Shown: positions 1 through 5,134 of the stretch, in pieces
Layout of the letters: every line of letters begins with the position of its first letter
Numbering within the stretch: position 1 is the first letter of the stretch
Source: an uncultured Candidatus Saccharibacteria bacterium
GTDB taxonomy: Bacteria > Patescibacteriota > Saccharimonadia > Saccharimonadales > Saccharimonadaceae
Direction of reading: 5' to 3'
DNA length: 5,262 bases
Assembly (NCBI GenBank): GCA_947095985.1
Contig: CAMUPZ010000040.1
Span: 1-5,262 of the forward strand
Made by a program: the position numbers and the translations under genes
Notes under the pieces: generated by a model
Database searches by the model: none
Told to the model about the DNA's origin: nothing
Seen by the model: only the letters and a program-made list of their open reading frames with translations

Positions 1-3
1 GTC

Positions 4-12
4 GAGTGCTAA
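4..12 (+). promoter_or_regulatory. Right half of a CIRCE operator (HrcA site) upstream of dnaJ
   Basis: GAGTGCTAA is a 9/9 match to the right arm of the CIRCE inverted repeat (TTAGCACTC-N9-GAGTGCTAA), the site of the heat-shock repressor HrcA. The left arm would lie before the window start and cannot be seen. The half-site ends 5 nt before a TATAAT box, and the unseen -35 would fall in the N9 spacer. A bound repressor would therefore cover the promoter, which is the classical arrangement for class I heat-shock genes. The immediate neighbour being dnaJ makes a chance match unlikely. Confidence 0.85.
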
Positions 13-17
13 AAGCG

Positions 18-23
18 TATAAT
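18..23 (+). promoter_or_regulatory. -10 box of the dnaJ promoter (leaderless start)
   Basis: This is a perfect TATAAT hexamer. Only 8 nt separate it from the dnaJ ATG at 32, so the expected transcription start falls on or within a couple of bases of the start codon. There is no Shine-Dalgarno-like purine tract between the box and the ATG. The -35 would lie outside the window. Confidence 0.75.
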
Positions 24-31
24 AAATATAT

Positions 32-1135
32 ATGAGTAAGCGTGATTATTATGAAGTTTTAGGCGTGTCAAAAAGCGCTTCTGAAGATGAGATAAAAAAA
101 GCCTTTCGTAAGTTAGCGGTAAAATATCATCCTGATAAAGAGGGTGGTGATGAAGCTAAGTTCAAGGAGATAAATGAAGCTTATGAGGTTTTGAAGGACA
201 AGCAAAAGCGCCAGCGCTATGATCAATTTGGCCATGCTGGTGTTGGCGGTGCTTCAGGCGGTGGTTTTTCTGGTAACCCGTTTGAAGGTTTTGGTGGATT
301 TGGTGGGCAGAATGTTCATTTTGATTTTGGTGACGGTTTTGGTGATATTTTCAGTCAGTTCTTCGGCGGTGGAGCTGGATCTCAGGGCGGTCCGCGACGT
401 GGGCGAGATGTCGAGACAAATATCACACTTAGTTTTGAAGATGCGGTGTTCGGTACTGAGAAAACTATTTCACTAACCCTTAATGATGAATGCGAACATT
501 GCCATGGCGATGGAGTTGAGCCTGGTCACAGTTTGAAAACTTGTGAAGATTGTAAGGGTGCTGGACAGCAAACCCGTGTAATGAACTCAATTTTTGGGCA
601 AATTCAACAGGCCGTCACATGCCAGACTTGTCATGGTCGTGGTAAGGTGCCAGAGAAAAATTGTTCAGTTTGCGGCGGCAAGGGAACAACTCGTCGTAAT
701 CGTGATATTACGCTGAAAATTCCGGCTGGTATTGACGATGGTGCAACTATCCGTTTGCGTGAGCATGGTGAGGCGGTACAGGGCGGAAGTAAGGGTGATT
801 TGTACGTCAATGTTCGGGTTAAAGCTCATAAAAAATTTACTCGAGAAGGCGATATTATTCTTTCCGAAGAGCATATTTCCATGGTTGATGCGGCACTGGG
901 TACGGAAATTGATGTTGAAACAGTTGATGGCGTAGTGCGAATGAAGATTCCAGCTGGCACACAAAGCGGTACTGATTTTAAGCTGTCTGGACATGGTGTA
1001 CCACATCTCAGAAATGATTCGCGCGGCCCGCATATTGTCGGTGTTATCGTTGATACGCCAACTAAATTGACGAAAAAGCAGAAGGAGCTTTTGGAACAGT
1101 TTAGGGGTGCAAAGAAGCGTGGGCTGTTCTCTTAG
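32..1135 (+). CDS. dnaJ: Chaperone protein DnaJ (Hsp40, type I)
   Basis: This is a co-chaperone that delivers unfolded clients to DnaK and stimulates its ATPase in the cytoplasm. The protein has 367 residues, normal for the family, and all type I parts are visible. There is a J domain (about 4-70) with the HPD triad at 33-35 and the QKRQRYDQFG end. A Gly/Phe-rich linker covers about 70-120. A zinc-finger domain carries four complete CxxCxGxG motifs starting at C154, C171, C197 and C211. Two C-terminal substrate-binding beta domains follow, with GDLYVNVRVKAH and the HGVPHL segment recognisable. The start is fixed by the conserved MSKRDYYEVLGV opening. The upstream CIRCE half-site and close TATAAT box imply HrcA control and a leaderless mRNA. 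No grpE or dnaK lies downstream, so it is either the last gene of a heat-shock group or, more likely given its own promoter, transcribed alone. No convincing terminator follows. Confidence 0.98.
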   Translation: MSKRDYYEVLGVSKSASEDEIKKAFRKLAVKYHPDKEGGDEAKFKEINEAYEVLKDKQKRQRYDQFGHAGVGGASGGGFSGNPFEGFGGFGGQNVHFDFGDGFGDIFSQFFGGGAGSQGGPRRGRDVETNITLSFEDAVFGTEKTISLTLNDECEHCHGDGVEPGHSLKTCEDCKGAGQQTRVMNSIFGQIQQAVTCQTCHGRGKVPEKNCSVCGGKGTTRRNRDITLKIPAGIDDGATIRLREHGEAVQGGSKGDLYVNVRVKAHKKFTREGDIILSEEHISMVDAALGTEIDVETVDGVVRMKIPAGTQSGTDFKLSGHGVPHLRNDSRGPHIVGVIVDTPTKLTKKQKELLEQFRGAKKRGLFS

Positions 1136-1218
1136 TCTTTACTTGATGTGCTGTGAGAACAACTGGATTCGTTGACTGATTTTTTGTATTTTTGACGACA
1201 TACTAGGTGCGATATCGA

Positions 1219-1247
1219 TTTACTTTATGGCCACTATATGTTATAAA
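1219..1247 (+). promoter_or_regulatory. Extended -10 promoter of the Mur ligase-protease-RimK operon
   Basis: A -35-like TTTACT (1219-1224), a 17-nt spacer and TATAAA (1242-1247), with TG at 1239-1240 placed correctly for an extended -10. The expected transcription start falls about 7 nt after the -10, at the in-frame ATG at 1255. This again implies a leaderless mRNA. It also argues against the upstream in-frame GTG at 1207, which lies before this promoter. Confidence 0.7.
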
Positions 1248-1254
1248 TATATGC

Positions 1255-2535
1255 ATGCATAGATTTGATTCAATTATCACGGTTACTGGCACAAAGGGTA
1301 AAACAACAACAGTCCATGCAATTGAGGATGTTTTGCGTCGTCTTAATCTTCACACTATAAAAGTCGATACGACAGGTCACTTTGTGAATGGAATGCGTCG
1401 AAGTACGCTGGATGATTCTAGGAGAACTTGGTTTTTTGCACCTACGGTATGTCCGGGGCGTTATTTATGGGAAATTCATAGCTATCCGGAATTGGCGGAT
1501 GGCGTTGCAATATTTGAGGCGTCTCTTGGTAGTAGTAGTTATTCTGGGTTGGGGTATCGAAATCACAGAGTAGGAGTCTTTCTCAATGTCTTTGAGGATC
1601 ATATCGGTAGCTCTGCTCGGATCCAGAGTAAGGATGATATTGTTCGTGCGAAAGATTTTGTTTTTCAACGTATCACGCCGGGCGGTTGGGCGGTATTTAA
1701 TGCTGATGACGAATATGTAGTTAAGGCACTTGATAAGATCCCTAACAGTGCCCACAAGCTGCCGATTGGTCTCACATTTTCACATTTTGATGTTAAAGCG
1801 CATTTGCGGTCTGGCGGGGTGGCTATTACCATCGATAAGTCTGGTAATCAGATTATTCTGCTAAGGGGTGACGAGAAAATAGTTCTGGCAGACATATCAG
1901 CTATTCCATGGGCATTTAACGGTAAATTTCAGCCGTCCGTTCGGAATCTTTTATCTGCAATGGGGGCTTTGTATGGTTATTTTGACGGAAATCTTCCAGA
2001 CGATTTACGTCGAGTATTTGAGGGGGTGCGACTTGATAAATATGGTGGTCGTTTGACACTACTGCAGGGCAAACGGGGTGTTAAGGTGTTGGCTGATTAT
2101 GCGCACGAAAAATTTTCCTTGCGACAAGTTGCTGAGCTAGCTCGCACTATAGCAGATAAAGACGGTCGAGTGATCGGTGTGGTGCGTTTAGCCTACGACA
2201 GAACGGATGAATTAATTAAGGAGACGGCTGAATATATTGCGAAAAATTATGACGCTTTTGTTGTTTACGATAAGATTGACGGCTATTGGCGTCAGCCCGA
2301 CGAAACGCTGAGTGGTTCGCGTTTTTCACAAAAGGTTGGTCATGTATCACAAATGTTGGCTGATGGGTTGAGGGGCAATAATATGAATGTGGAGCGAATC
2401 ATACGTGAAGATAAAGCAATCCAGTACGTTGCGGAGATTGCGCGTCCAGGTGATGTTGTCGTTGTGATTGTCAACGATGACATTGAGCGCTCAATTAAAT
2501 TTATCCAAGATAGTTTTGAGGCGGAGTTTATATAA
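1255..2535 (+). CDS. Mur ligase family protein, cyanophycin synthetase C-terminal-like
   Basis: This is an ATP-dependent amide ligase of the Mur/FolC superfamily (426 residues), which activates a carboxylate as acyl phosphate and joins it to an amino group. The P-loop GTKGKTTT is at 12-19. Other Mur landmarks are the FEASLGS segment around E88, NVFEDHIG at 111-118, the candidate carbamylated lysine K133 in the VRAKDFVF segment, FNADD at 148-152, and the C-terminal-domain motif DYAH at 281-284. Near the C terminus, PGDVVVVIVNDDIER resembles the end of cyanophycin synthetase. The middle ('GLGY... VGVFLN...DHIG') also matches that enzyme better than MurC-F. The ATP-grasp half of cyanophycin synthetase is absent from this protein, but an ATP-grasp ligase is encoded two genes downstream. 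I chose ATG 1255 over GTG 1207 because the promoter sits between them and homology begins just after residue 4. The substrate is unknown; a PgsB/CapB-like polyglutamate ligase is the main alternative. Confidence 0.85.
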   Translation: MHRFDSIITVTGTKGKTTTVHAIEDVLRRLNLHTIKVDTTGHFVNGMRRSTLDDSRRTWFFAPTVCPGRYLWEIHSYPELADGVAIFEASLGSSSYSGLGYRNHRVGVFLNVFEDHIGSSARIQSKDDIVRAKDFVFQRITPGGWAVFNADDEYVVKALDKIPNSAHKLPIGLTFSHFDVKAHLRSGGVAITIDKSGNQIILLRGDEKIVLADISAIPWAFNGKFQPSVRNLLSAMGALYGYFDGNLPDDLRRVFEGVRLDKYGGRLTLLQGKRGVKVLADYAHEKFSLRQVAELARTIADKDGRVIGVVRLAYDRTDELIKETAEYIAKNYDAFVVYDKIDGYWRQPDETLSGSRFSQKVGHVSQMLADGLRGNNMNVERIIREDKAIQYVAEIARPGDVVVVIVNDDIERSIKFIQDSFEAEFI

Positions 2536-3039
2536 ATGAACTTGCCTATACTTGGTTGCACTGTTCGTGTTGATTTTGGCAAACGAGCGCAAAGAGTCCC
2601 AGCTAAGATTGACACGGGGGCCGATTCAAGTGCAGTATGGGCGAGCAATATTCGTATCGATAAAGATGGTGTGTTGAAATTCTCTCTTTTTGGTGAAGGT
2701 TCGCCATATTATAACGGTAAAATATTTAAGAGAACTGATTATTCCGTGGCTAGTGTGCGGTCTGCTATGGGCCATGAGCAGATTCGTTATCGTACGCATT
2801 TTTGGGTCAAGATTGGTGGTCGTAAAATTAAAATGCTGATGAATTTATCCGATCGATCAAAAAATGATTTTCCAGTGTTAATTGGCAGGAGGTCGATTTC
2901 TGGAAAATTCTTAGTTGACGTATCAAGAAAAAATGTTCGCAGAAAAAATCCATCCGTAACCATTAGCCTTAACGAAGAAGTAAAAAGAGACCCGTATAAA
3001 TTCTATAAAAAATATCATCAGAAAGACGGAGAAAAATAA
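2536..3039 (+). CDS. Retropepsin-like 'ATP-dependent zinc protease' family protein (RimB-type)
   Basis: This is a 167-residue single-domain aspartic protease of the family annotated as ATP-dependent zinc protease (Pfam Zn_protease, PF05618). The catalytic loop IDTGADSSAVWA contains DTG at 26-28. The family's second signature, FPVLIGRR (112-119) followed by FLVDVS (125-130), is intact. With one DTG per chain it should act as a homodimer, as retroviral proteases do. The first ~130 residues form the domain. The rest is a basic tail with 12 Lys/Arg in 37 residues. In Pseudomonas the relative RimB works with RimK by trimming glutamate tails added to ribosomal protein S6, so removing or shortening a peptide tail is the natural guess here. 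The ATG directly follows the upstream TAA, with a GGAG Shine-Dalgarno (2523-2526) 9 nt before it. The product appears cytoplasmic: no signal peptide or membrane segment is visible. Confidence 0.88.
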   Translation: MNLPILGCTVRVDFGKRAQRVPAKIDTGADSSAVWASNIRIDKDGVLKFSLFGEGSPYYNGKIFKRTDYSVASVRSAMGHEQIRYRTHFWVKIGGRKIKMLMNLSDRSKNDFPVLIGRRSISGKFLVDVSRKNVRRKNPSVTISLNEEVKRDPYKFYKKYHQKDGEK

Positions 3040-3956
3040 TGCGAATTGCGATTCTATCTAACGGCAACATTAATTATTCAACTCTTCGCTTAAAAGAAGA
3101 AGCTGAAAAGCGTGGACATCAAGTTAAAGTTATTAAATATAAAAATTGCTATGTTTCGATTGACGAAAAACATCCGACGGTTATTTATAAAGGCAAAGAA
3201 ATTGATGAGTTTGATGTGGTGATTCCGCGAATTGCTAGTCACATGACAAAATATGGTACGGCGGTTTTGCGACAATTAGAGATGATGTATCCAAGGGCAT
3301 TTTTTATGAATCGGTCGATTGCAATTACAAGGGCGCGTGACAAATTACGCTCAACGCAGCTATTGGTTAAAGCGGGCGTGTCGATTCCAAAAACGGTTTT
3401 CTCGCGGAATGCGACGGATATTGATTCGCTTATTGAAGAGATTGGTGGTATGCCAGCAATTATCAAATTGGCGCGAGGCACTCATGGTAACGGTGTCGTC
3501 TTAGCTGAGACAAAGAAGGCTGCCAAGTCGGTTCTTCAGGCATTTTATTTGACAAACTCTGACGGCACTAACGTATTGCTGCAGGAGTTTATTAAAGAGT
3601 CGGCTGGAACTGATATCCGTGCTTTTGTGGTTGGTAGTCAAGTGGTAGCGAGTATGAAACGACAGAGTTTGGATGATGATTTTCGTAGTAATCTTCACAA
3701 GGGCGGCGAGGGAAATAGTATAAAATTGACCGATGCTGAACGGAAGATGTGCGTAAAGGCGGCTAAGGCGATGGGTCTAACGGTTGCTGGTGTCGACTTT
3801 ATGCGATCAAGTCGTGGCGCCTTGGTGCTGGAAGTGAATGCTAGCCCAGGCTTTGGCATCGAGAAGATAACGCGGCGTAATGTTTCCGGTAAAATAATTG
3901 ATTATATTGAGCGTAACGCTAAGCGCGGTAACAAAAAAGATAAAATCGGCGCTTAA
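3039..3956 (+). CDS. rimK: RimK-type ATP-grasp amidoligase (glutamate ligase family)
   Basis: This is an ATP-grasp ligase that forms amide bonds between a carboxyl-terminal acid and an amino acid. E. coli RimK adds glutamates to the C terminus of ribosomal protein S6. At 305 residues it matches RimK's length and shows the family signatures along its whole length. These are the N-terminal Rossmann-like domain with YGTAVLRQLEMM, RARDKLRSTQLL, and the ATP lysine K143 with the glycine loop ARGTHGNGVVLAET. Further on are QEFIKESAGTDIRAFVVG (R194), MKRQ (206-209), FRSNLHKGG, and the metal-binding end GVDFMRS (D253) with EVNASPG (E265, N267). All catalytic residues I can recognise are present. The TAATG junction overlaps the protease stop by 1 nt, with a GGAG Shine-Dalgarno (3028-3031) 7 nt before the start, so translation is probably coupled. 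Specificity cannot be read: S6 modification, or tailing of a product made with the Mur ligase, are both possible. Confidence 0.93.
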   Translation: MRIAILSNGNINYSTLRLKEEAEKRGHQVKVIKYKNCYVSIDEKHPTVIYKGKEIDEFDVVIPRIASHMTKYGTAVLRQLEMMYPRAFFMNRSIAITRARDKLRSTQLLVKAGVSIPKTVFSRNATDIDSLIEEIGGMPAIIKLARGTHGNGVVLAETKKAAKSVLQAFYLTNSDGTNVLLQEFIKESAGTDIRAFVVGSQVVASMKRQSLDDDFRSNLHKGGEGNSIKLTDAERKMCVKAAKAMGLTVAGVDFMRSSRGALVLEVNASPGFGIEKITRRNVSGKIIDYIERNAKRGNKKDKIGA

Positions 3957-3957
3957 G

Positions 3958-3983
3958 CATAAACTTGTTATAATAAGTTTATG
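3958..3983. repeat. 26-bp near-perfect palindrome over the DUF192 promoter and start codon
   Basis: The arms CATAAACTT (3958-3966) and AAGTTTATG (3975-3983) are perfect reverse complements, and the 8-bp centre is itself palindromic except for one pair. In total 24 of 26 positions are symmetric. The palindrome begins 1 nt after the rimK stop and ends on the DUF192 ATG, with the -10 box at its centre. As DNA it could be an operator. As RNA from read-through it would fold into an 11-bp hairpin (one G-U) with the AUG in the stem. No T-run follows, so it is not a terminator. Confidence 0.8.
3966..3974 (+). promoter_or_regulatory. Extended -10 promoter of the DUF192 gene (leaderless start)
   Basis: TG at 3966-3967, one base, then a perfect TATAAT (3969-3974). 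The sequence 17 nt upstream (TCGGCG at 3946-3951) does not resemble a -35, so the promoter would rely on the extended -10. Six nt separate the box from the ATG at 3981, which predicts a leaderless or near-leaderless transcript. No Shine-Dalgarno is present. Confidence 0.7.
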
Positions 3984-4472
3984 GACGAATATCGTCATCC
4001 GACGGCAATCCAGACTGCCATCAAATGGTTTTTTATTTGTGGCATGCTGGCGGTTATTGGTGGCGCGGTTTTTTGTGTATTTCAATCGGTGTCGCCAAAA
4101 ACAGAGATTGTTTATTTAAATAAGACAATGCTTCGTGCGGAGATTGCTGACAATGAAGATTTGCGTCGAAAGGGTTTGGCTGATCGGTTAGGAATAGAGG
4201 ATAATTATGCGATGCTGTTTGTATTTGATAGTATTGATCGTCATCAAATGTGGATGAAAGATATGAAATTTTCGGTAGATATCATTTGGATGAATGATAA
4301 AAAACGTATTGTCCATGTGCAGCATAACGTTAAGCCGGACGCTGAGCCGTATGAAAAATATAAACCACCAGTCCCTGCAAAATACGTCTTAGAGGTAAAG
4401 GCCGGTGTTGCCAAGAGAGCGAGTGTGACAGTAGGCTCGGTAGTAAAATTTGATTTGGAGGATAATAAATGA
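3981..4472 (+). CDS. Membrane-anchored DUF192 family protein
   Basis: This protein has 163 residues. A short N-terminal segment with R5 and K15 leads into one hydrophobic helix (about 15-34), likely an uncleaved signal anchor; no lipobox is visible. The DUF192 domain (about 45-160) would then sit outside the membrane. Domain signatures are the EDLRRKGLADRLG segment (59-71), AMLFVFD (77-83), MWMKDM (90-95), VDIIWM (99-104), the proline-containing loop before KYVLEVKAG, and a C-terminal SVVKFDL strand. This is a small all-beta fold of unsettled function, often found as a secreted or anchored domain. It has its own leaderless-type promoter inside a palindrome. Its TGA overlaps the next ATG by 4 nt, so the two proteins are probably made together. 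A role at the cell envelope is inference from topology only. Confidence 0.88.
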   Translation: MDEYRHPTAIQTAIKWFFICGMLAVIGGAVFCVFQSVSPKTEIVYLNKTMLRAEIADNEDLRRKGLADRLGIEDNYAMLFVFDSIDRHQMWMKDMKFSVDIIWMNDKKRIVHVQHNVKPDAEPYEKYKPPVPAKYVLEVKAGVAKRASVTVGSVVKFDLEDNK

Positions 4473-4948
4473 GTGTAATAATTTTATTCGGGGCAATTTT
4501 AGCGATAGTTTTTACGATTGCGTTTGTGTCGTCTCGTCGATTCGGTCCGTTGGCTTTATCGCTAGCGGCAGGATTTTTATTATCGGAGTGGTGGGCAAGC
4601 TGGCTGACTGGGTTGCTGGAAGGATTAAAGTTGGTGGTTAGTTGGTTGCCAAATGGTGTGATTGCGGCGTTGACCTTGACGCTGATTCCGCTATTTACAC
4701 TGCTGCTGGGCGGACCGAGATATCAACGTAAACACGAAAAGATTATTTCTGCGGTGGCAATTGCCTTTTTAACCGCCTCGCTGCTTGTTGTACCGCTGGG
4801 AAAATATGTATCGCTGGACGGGCAGGCTCTAGATTTGTATAAAATATTTGCTAATAACTGGCGTTATGTTGCTACGCTGGGGTTAGTATGTGGCGTAATT
4901 GACTTATTCATGTTGCATACTAGTGGACATAAGCCTGGCAAGCATTGA
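4469..4948 (+). CDS. Multi-pass membrane protein, CvpA-like in layout
   Basis: This is a very hydrophobic protein of 159 residues with about five predicted membrane helices (3-20, 26-46, 63-81, 92-110, 131-149). A basic loop (RYQRKHEK, 84-91) probably faces the cytoplasm, and the end HTSGHKPGKH is hydrophilic. I see no catalytic motif. The size, helix number and an early Arg-Arg-Phe-Gly turn (23-26) followed by a long helix recall the CvpA/colicin V production family, but the match is loose. The start is well supported: GGAGG at 4457-4461 lies 7 nt before the ATG, and ATGA overlaps the DUF192 stop, so the two genes form a coupled pair. No terminator follows, so the transcript may run into the tRNA gene. 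Treat the function as unknown. Confidence 0.75.
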   Translation: MSVIILFGAILAIVFTIAFVSSRRFGPLALSLAAGFLLSEWWASWLTGLLEGLKLVVSWLPNGVIAALTLTLIPLFTLLLGGPRYQRKHEKIISAVAIAFLTASLLVVPLGKYVSLDGQALDLYKIFANNWRYVATLGLVCGVIDLFMLHTSGHKPGKH

Positions 4949-4973
4949 TATTTTAATTGATTTGTGATAGGAT
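4945..4973 (+). promoter_or_regulatory. tRNA-Lys promoter
   Basis: TTGATA (4945-4950; 5/6 to TTGACA), a 17-nt spacer, then TAGGAT (4968-4973; 4/6 to TATAAT), with TG at 4965-4966 in the extended -10 position. Transcription would begin near 4980, leaving a 5' leader of about 15 nt for RNase P to remove. The -35 overlaps the stop codon of the preceding membrane protein gene. Confidence 0.6.
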
Positions 4974-4981
4974 GAAAAAAG

Positions 4982-4992
4982 CGGATATTCCG
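4982..4992 (+). other. Small hairpin in the pre-tRNA leader
   Basis: CGGA-TAT-TCCG can form a 4-bp stem with a 3-nt loop, ending 2 nt before the first base of the mature tRNA. It is short and could be chance, but it occupies most of the predicted leader. Confidence 0.35.
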
Positions 4993-4994
4993 AT

Positions 4995-5071
4995 GGGTCC
5001 ATAGCTCAGTTGGTTAGAGCACCTGCCTTTTAAGCAGGGTGTCCCGGGTTCAAGCCCCGGTGGACCCTCCA
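4995..5071 (+). tRNA. tRNA-Lys (anticodon UUU), CCA encoded
   Basis: A complete 77-nt cloverleaf. The acceptor stem GGGTCCA/TGGACCC is seven perfect pairs. The D arm is GCTC/GAGC with GG in the loop. The anticodon stem CCTGC/GCAGG encloses loop CTTTTAA with anticodon TTT at 5029-5031, which reads AAA and AAG lysine codons. The variable region has 5 nt. The T arm CCGGG/CCCGG has loop TTCAAGC. The 3' CCA (5069-5071) is encoded. The discriminator base (5068) is T, whereas the well-known bacterial tRNA-Lys has A there. Confidence 0.97.
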
Positions 5072-5082
5072 ATTTTGAAATC

Positions 5083-5108
5083 GACTCCTTTTTGGAGCCT
5101 TTTTTCTT
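5083..5108 (+). terminator. Intrinsic terminator after tRNA-Lys
   Basis: GACTCC (5083-5088) and GGAGCC (5094-5099) flank a TTTTT loop. CTCC/GGAG pairs perfectly, with one mismatch and a closing G-C pair below. Six T, then CTT, follow directly (5100-5108). This ends the tRNA transcript and separates it from the next gene. Confidence 0.75.
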
Positions 5109-5122
5109 ATCTATATTCTGGC

Positions 5123-5128
5123 TATACT
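5123..5128 (+). promoter_or_regulatory. -10 box of the 3'-terminal gene (leaderless start)
   Basis: TATACT, 5/6 to the consensus, lies 6 nt before the ATG at 5135, the same geometry as at the other operon-leading genes here. No good -35 is seen; the position 17 nt upstream falls in the terminator's T-run. Confidence 0.5.
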
Positions 5129-5134
5129 TTAAAT

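Noticed and set aside
665..1033. Long minus-strand open frame inside dnaJ
   Set aside because: It is a frame shadow of a clearly conserved gene, with no family resemblance and no start signals.
1160..1196. Possible terminator after dnaJ: CAAC/GTTG followed by T-rich sequence
   Set aside because: The stem is only 4 bp with a 7-nt loop, flanking bases mismatch, and the T-run starts 4 nt later. Too weak to call.
1172..1197. Two TTGAC boxes (TTGACT 1172, TTGACG 1192) 20 nt apart upstream of the Mur ligase
   Set aside because: Neither has a reasonable -10 at 16-18 nt spacing, and a better promoter lies downstream at 1219-1247. Could be regulatory, but nothing supports it.
1251..1260. 10-bp palindrome ATGCATGCAT at the Mur ligase start, including a second ATG at 1251
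   Set aside because: The ATG at 1251 is out of frame and stops after three codons. A 10-bp palindrome made of ATGC repeats is easily chance.
2900..3200. A-rich, lysine-rich stretch across the protease-rimK junction as a sign of transfer
   Set aside because: It reflects the basic tail and AAA codons. The genes on both sides share composition and signals, so there is no clear boundary.
3918..3960. Divergent minus-strand gene from the palindrome
   Set aside because: The minus-strand ATG at 3960 opens only 13 codons inside rimK before a stop. No sign of a real product.
3958..3983. The palindrome as a terminator for the rimK operon
   Set aside because: No T-run follows the right arm, and the stem is AT-rich. 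It also contains the next gene's -10 and start codon.
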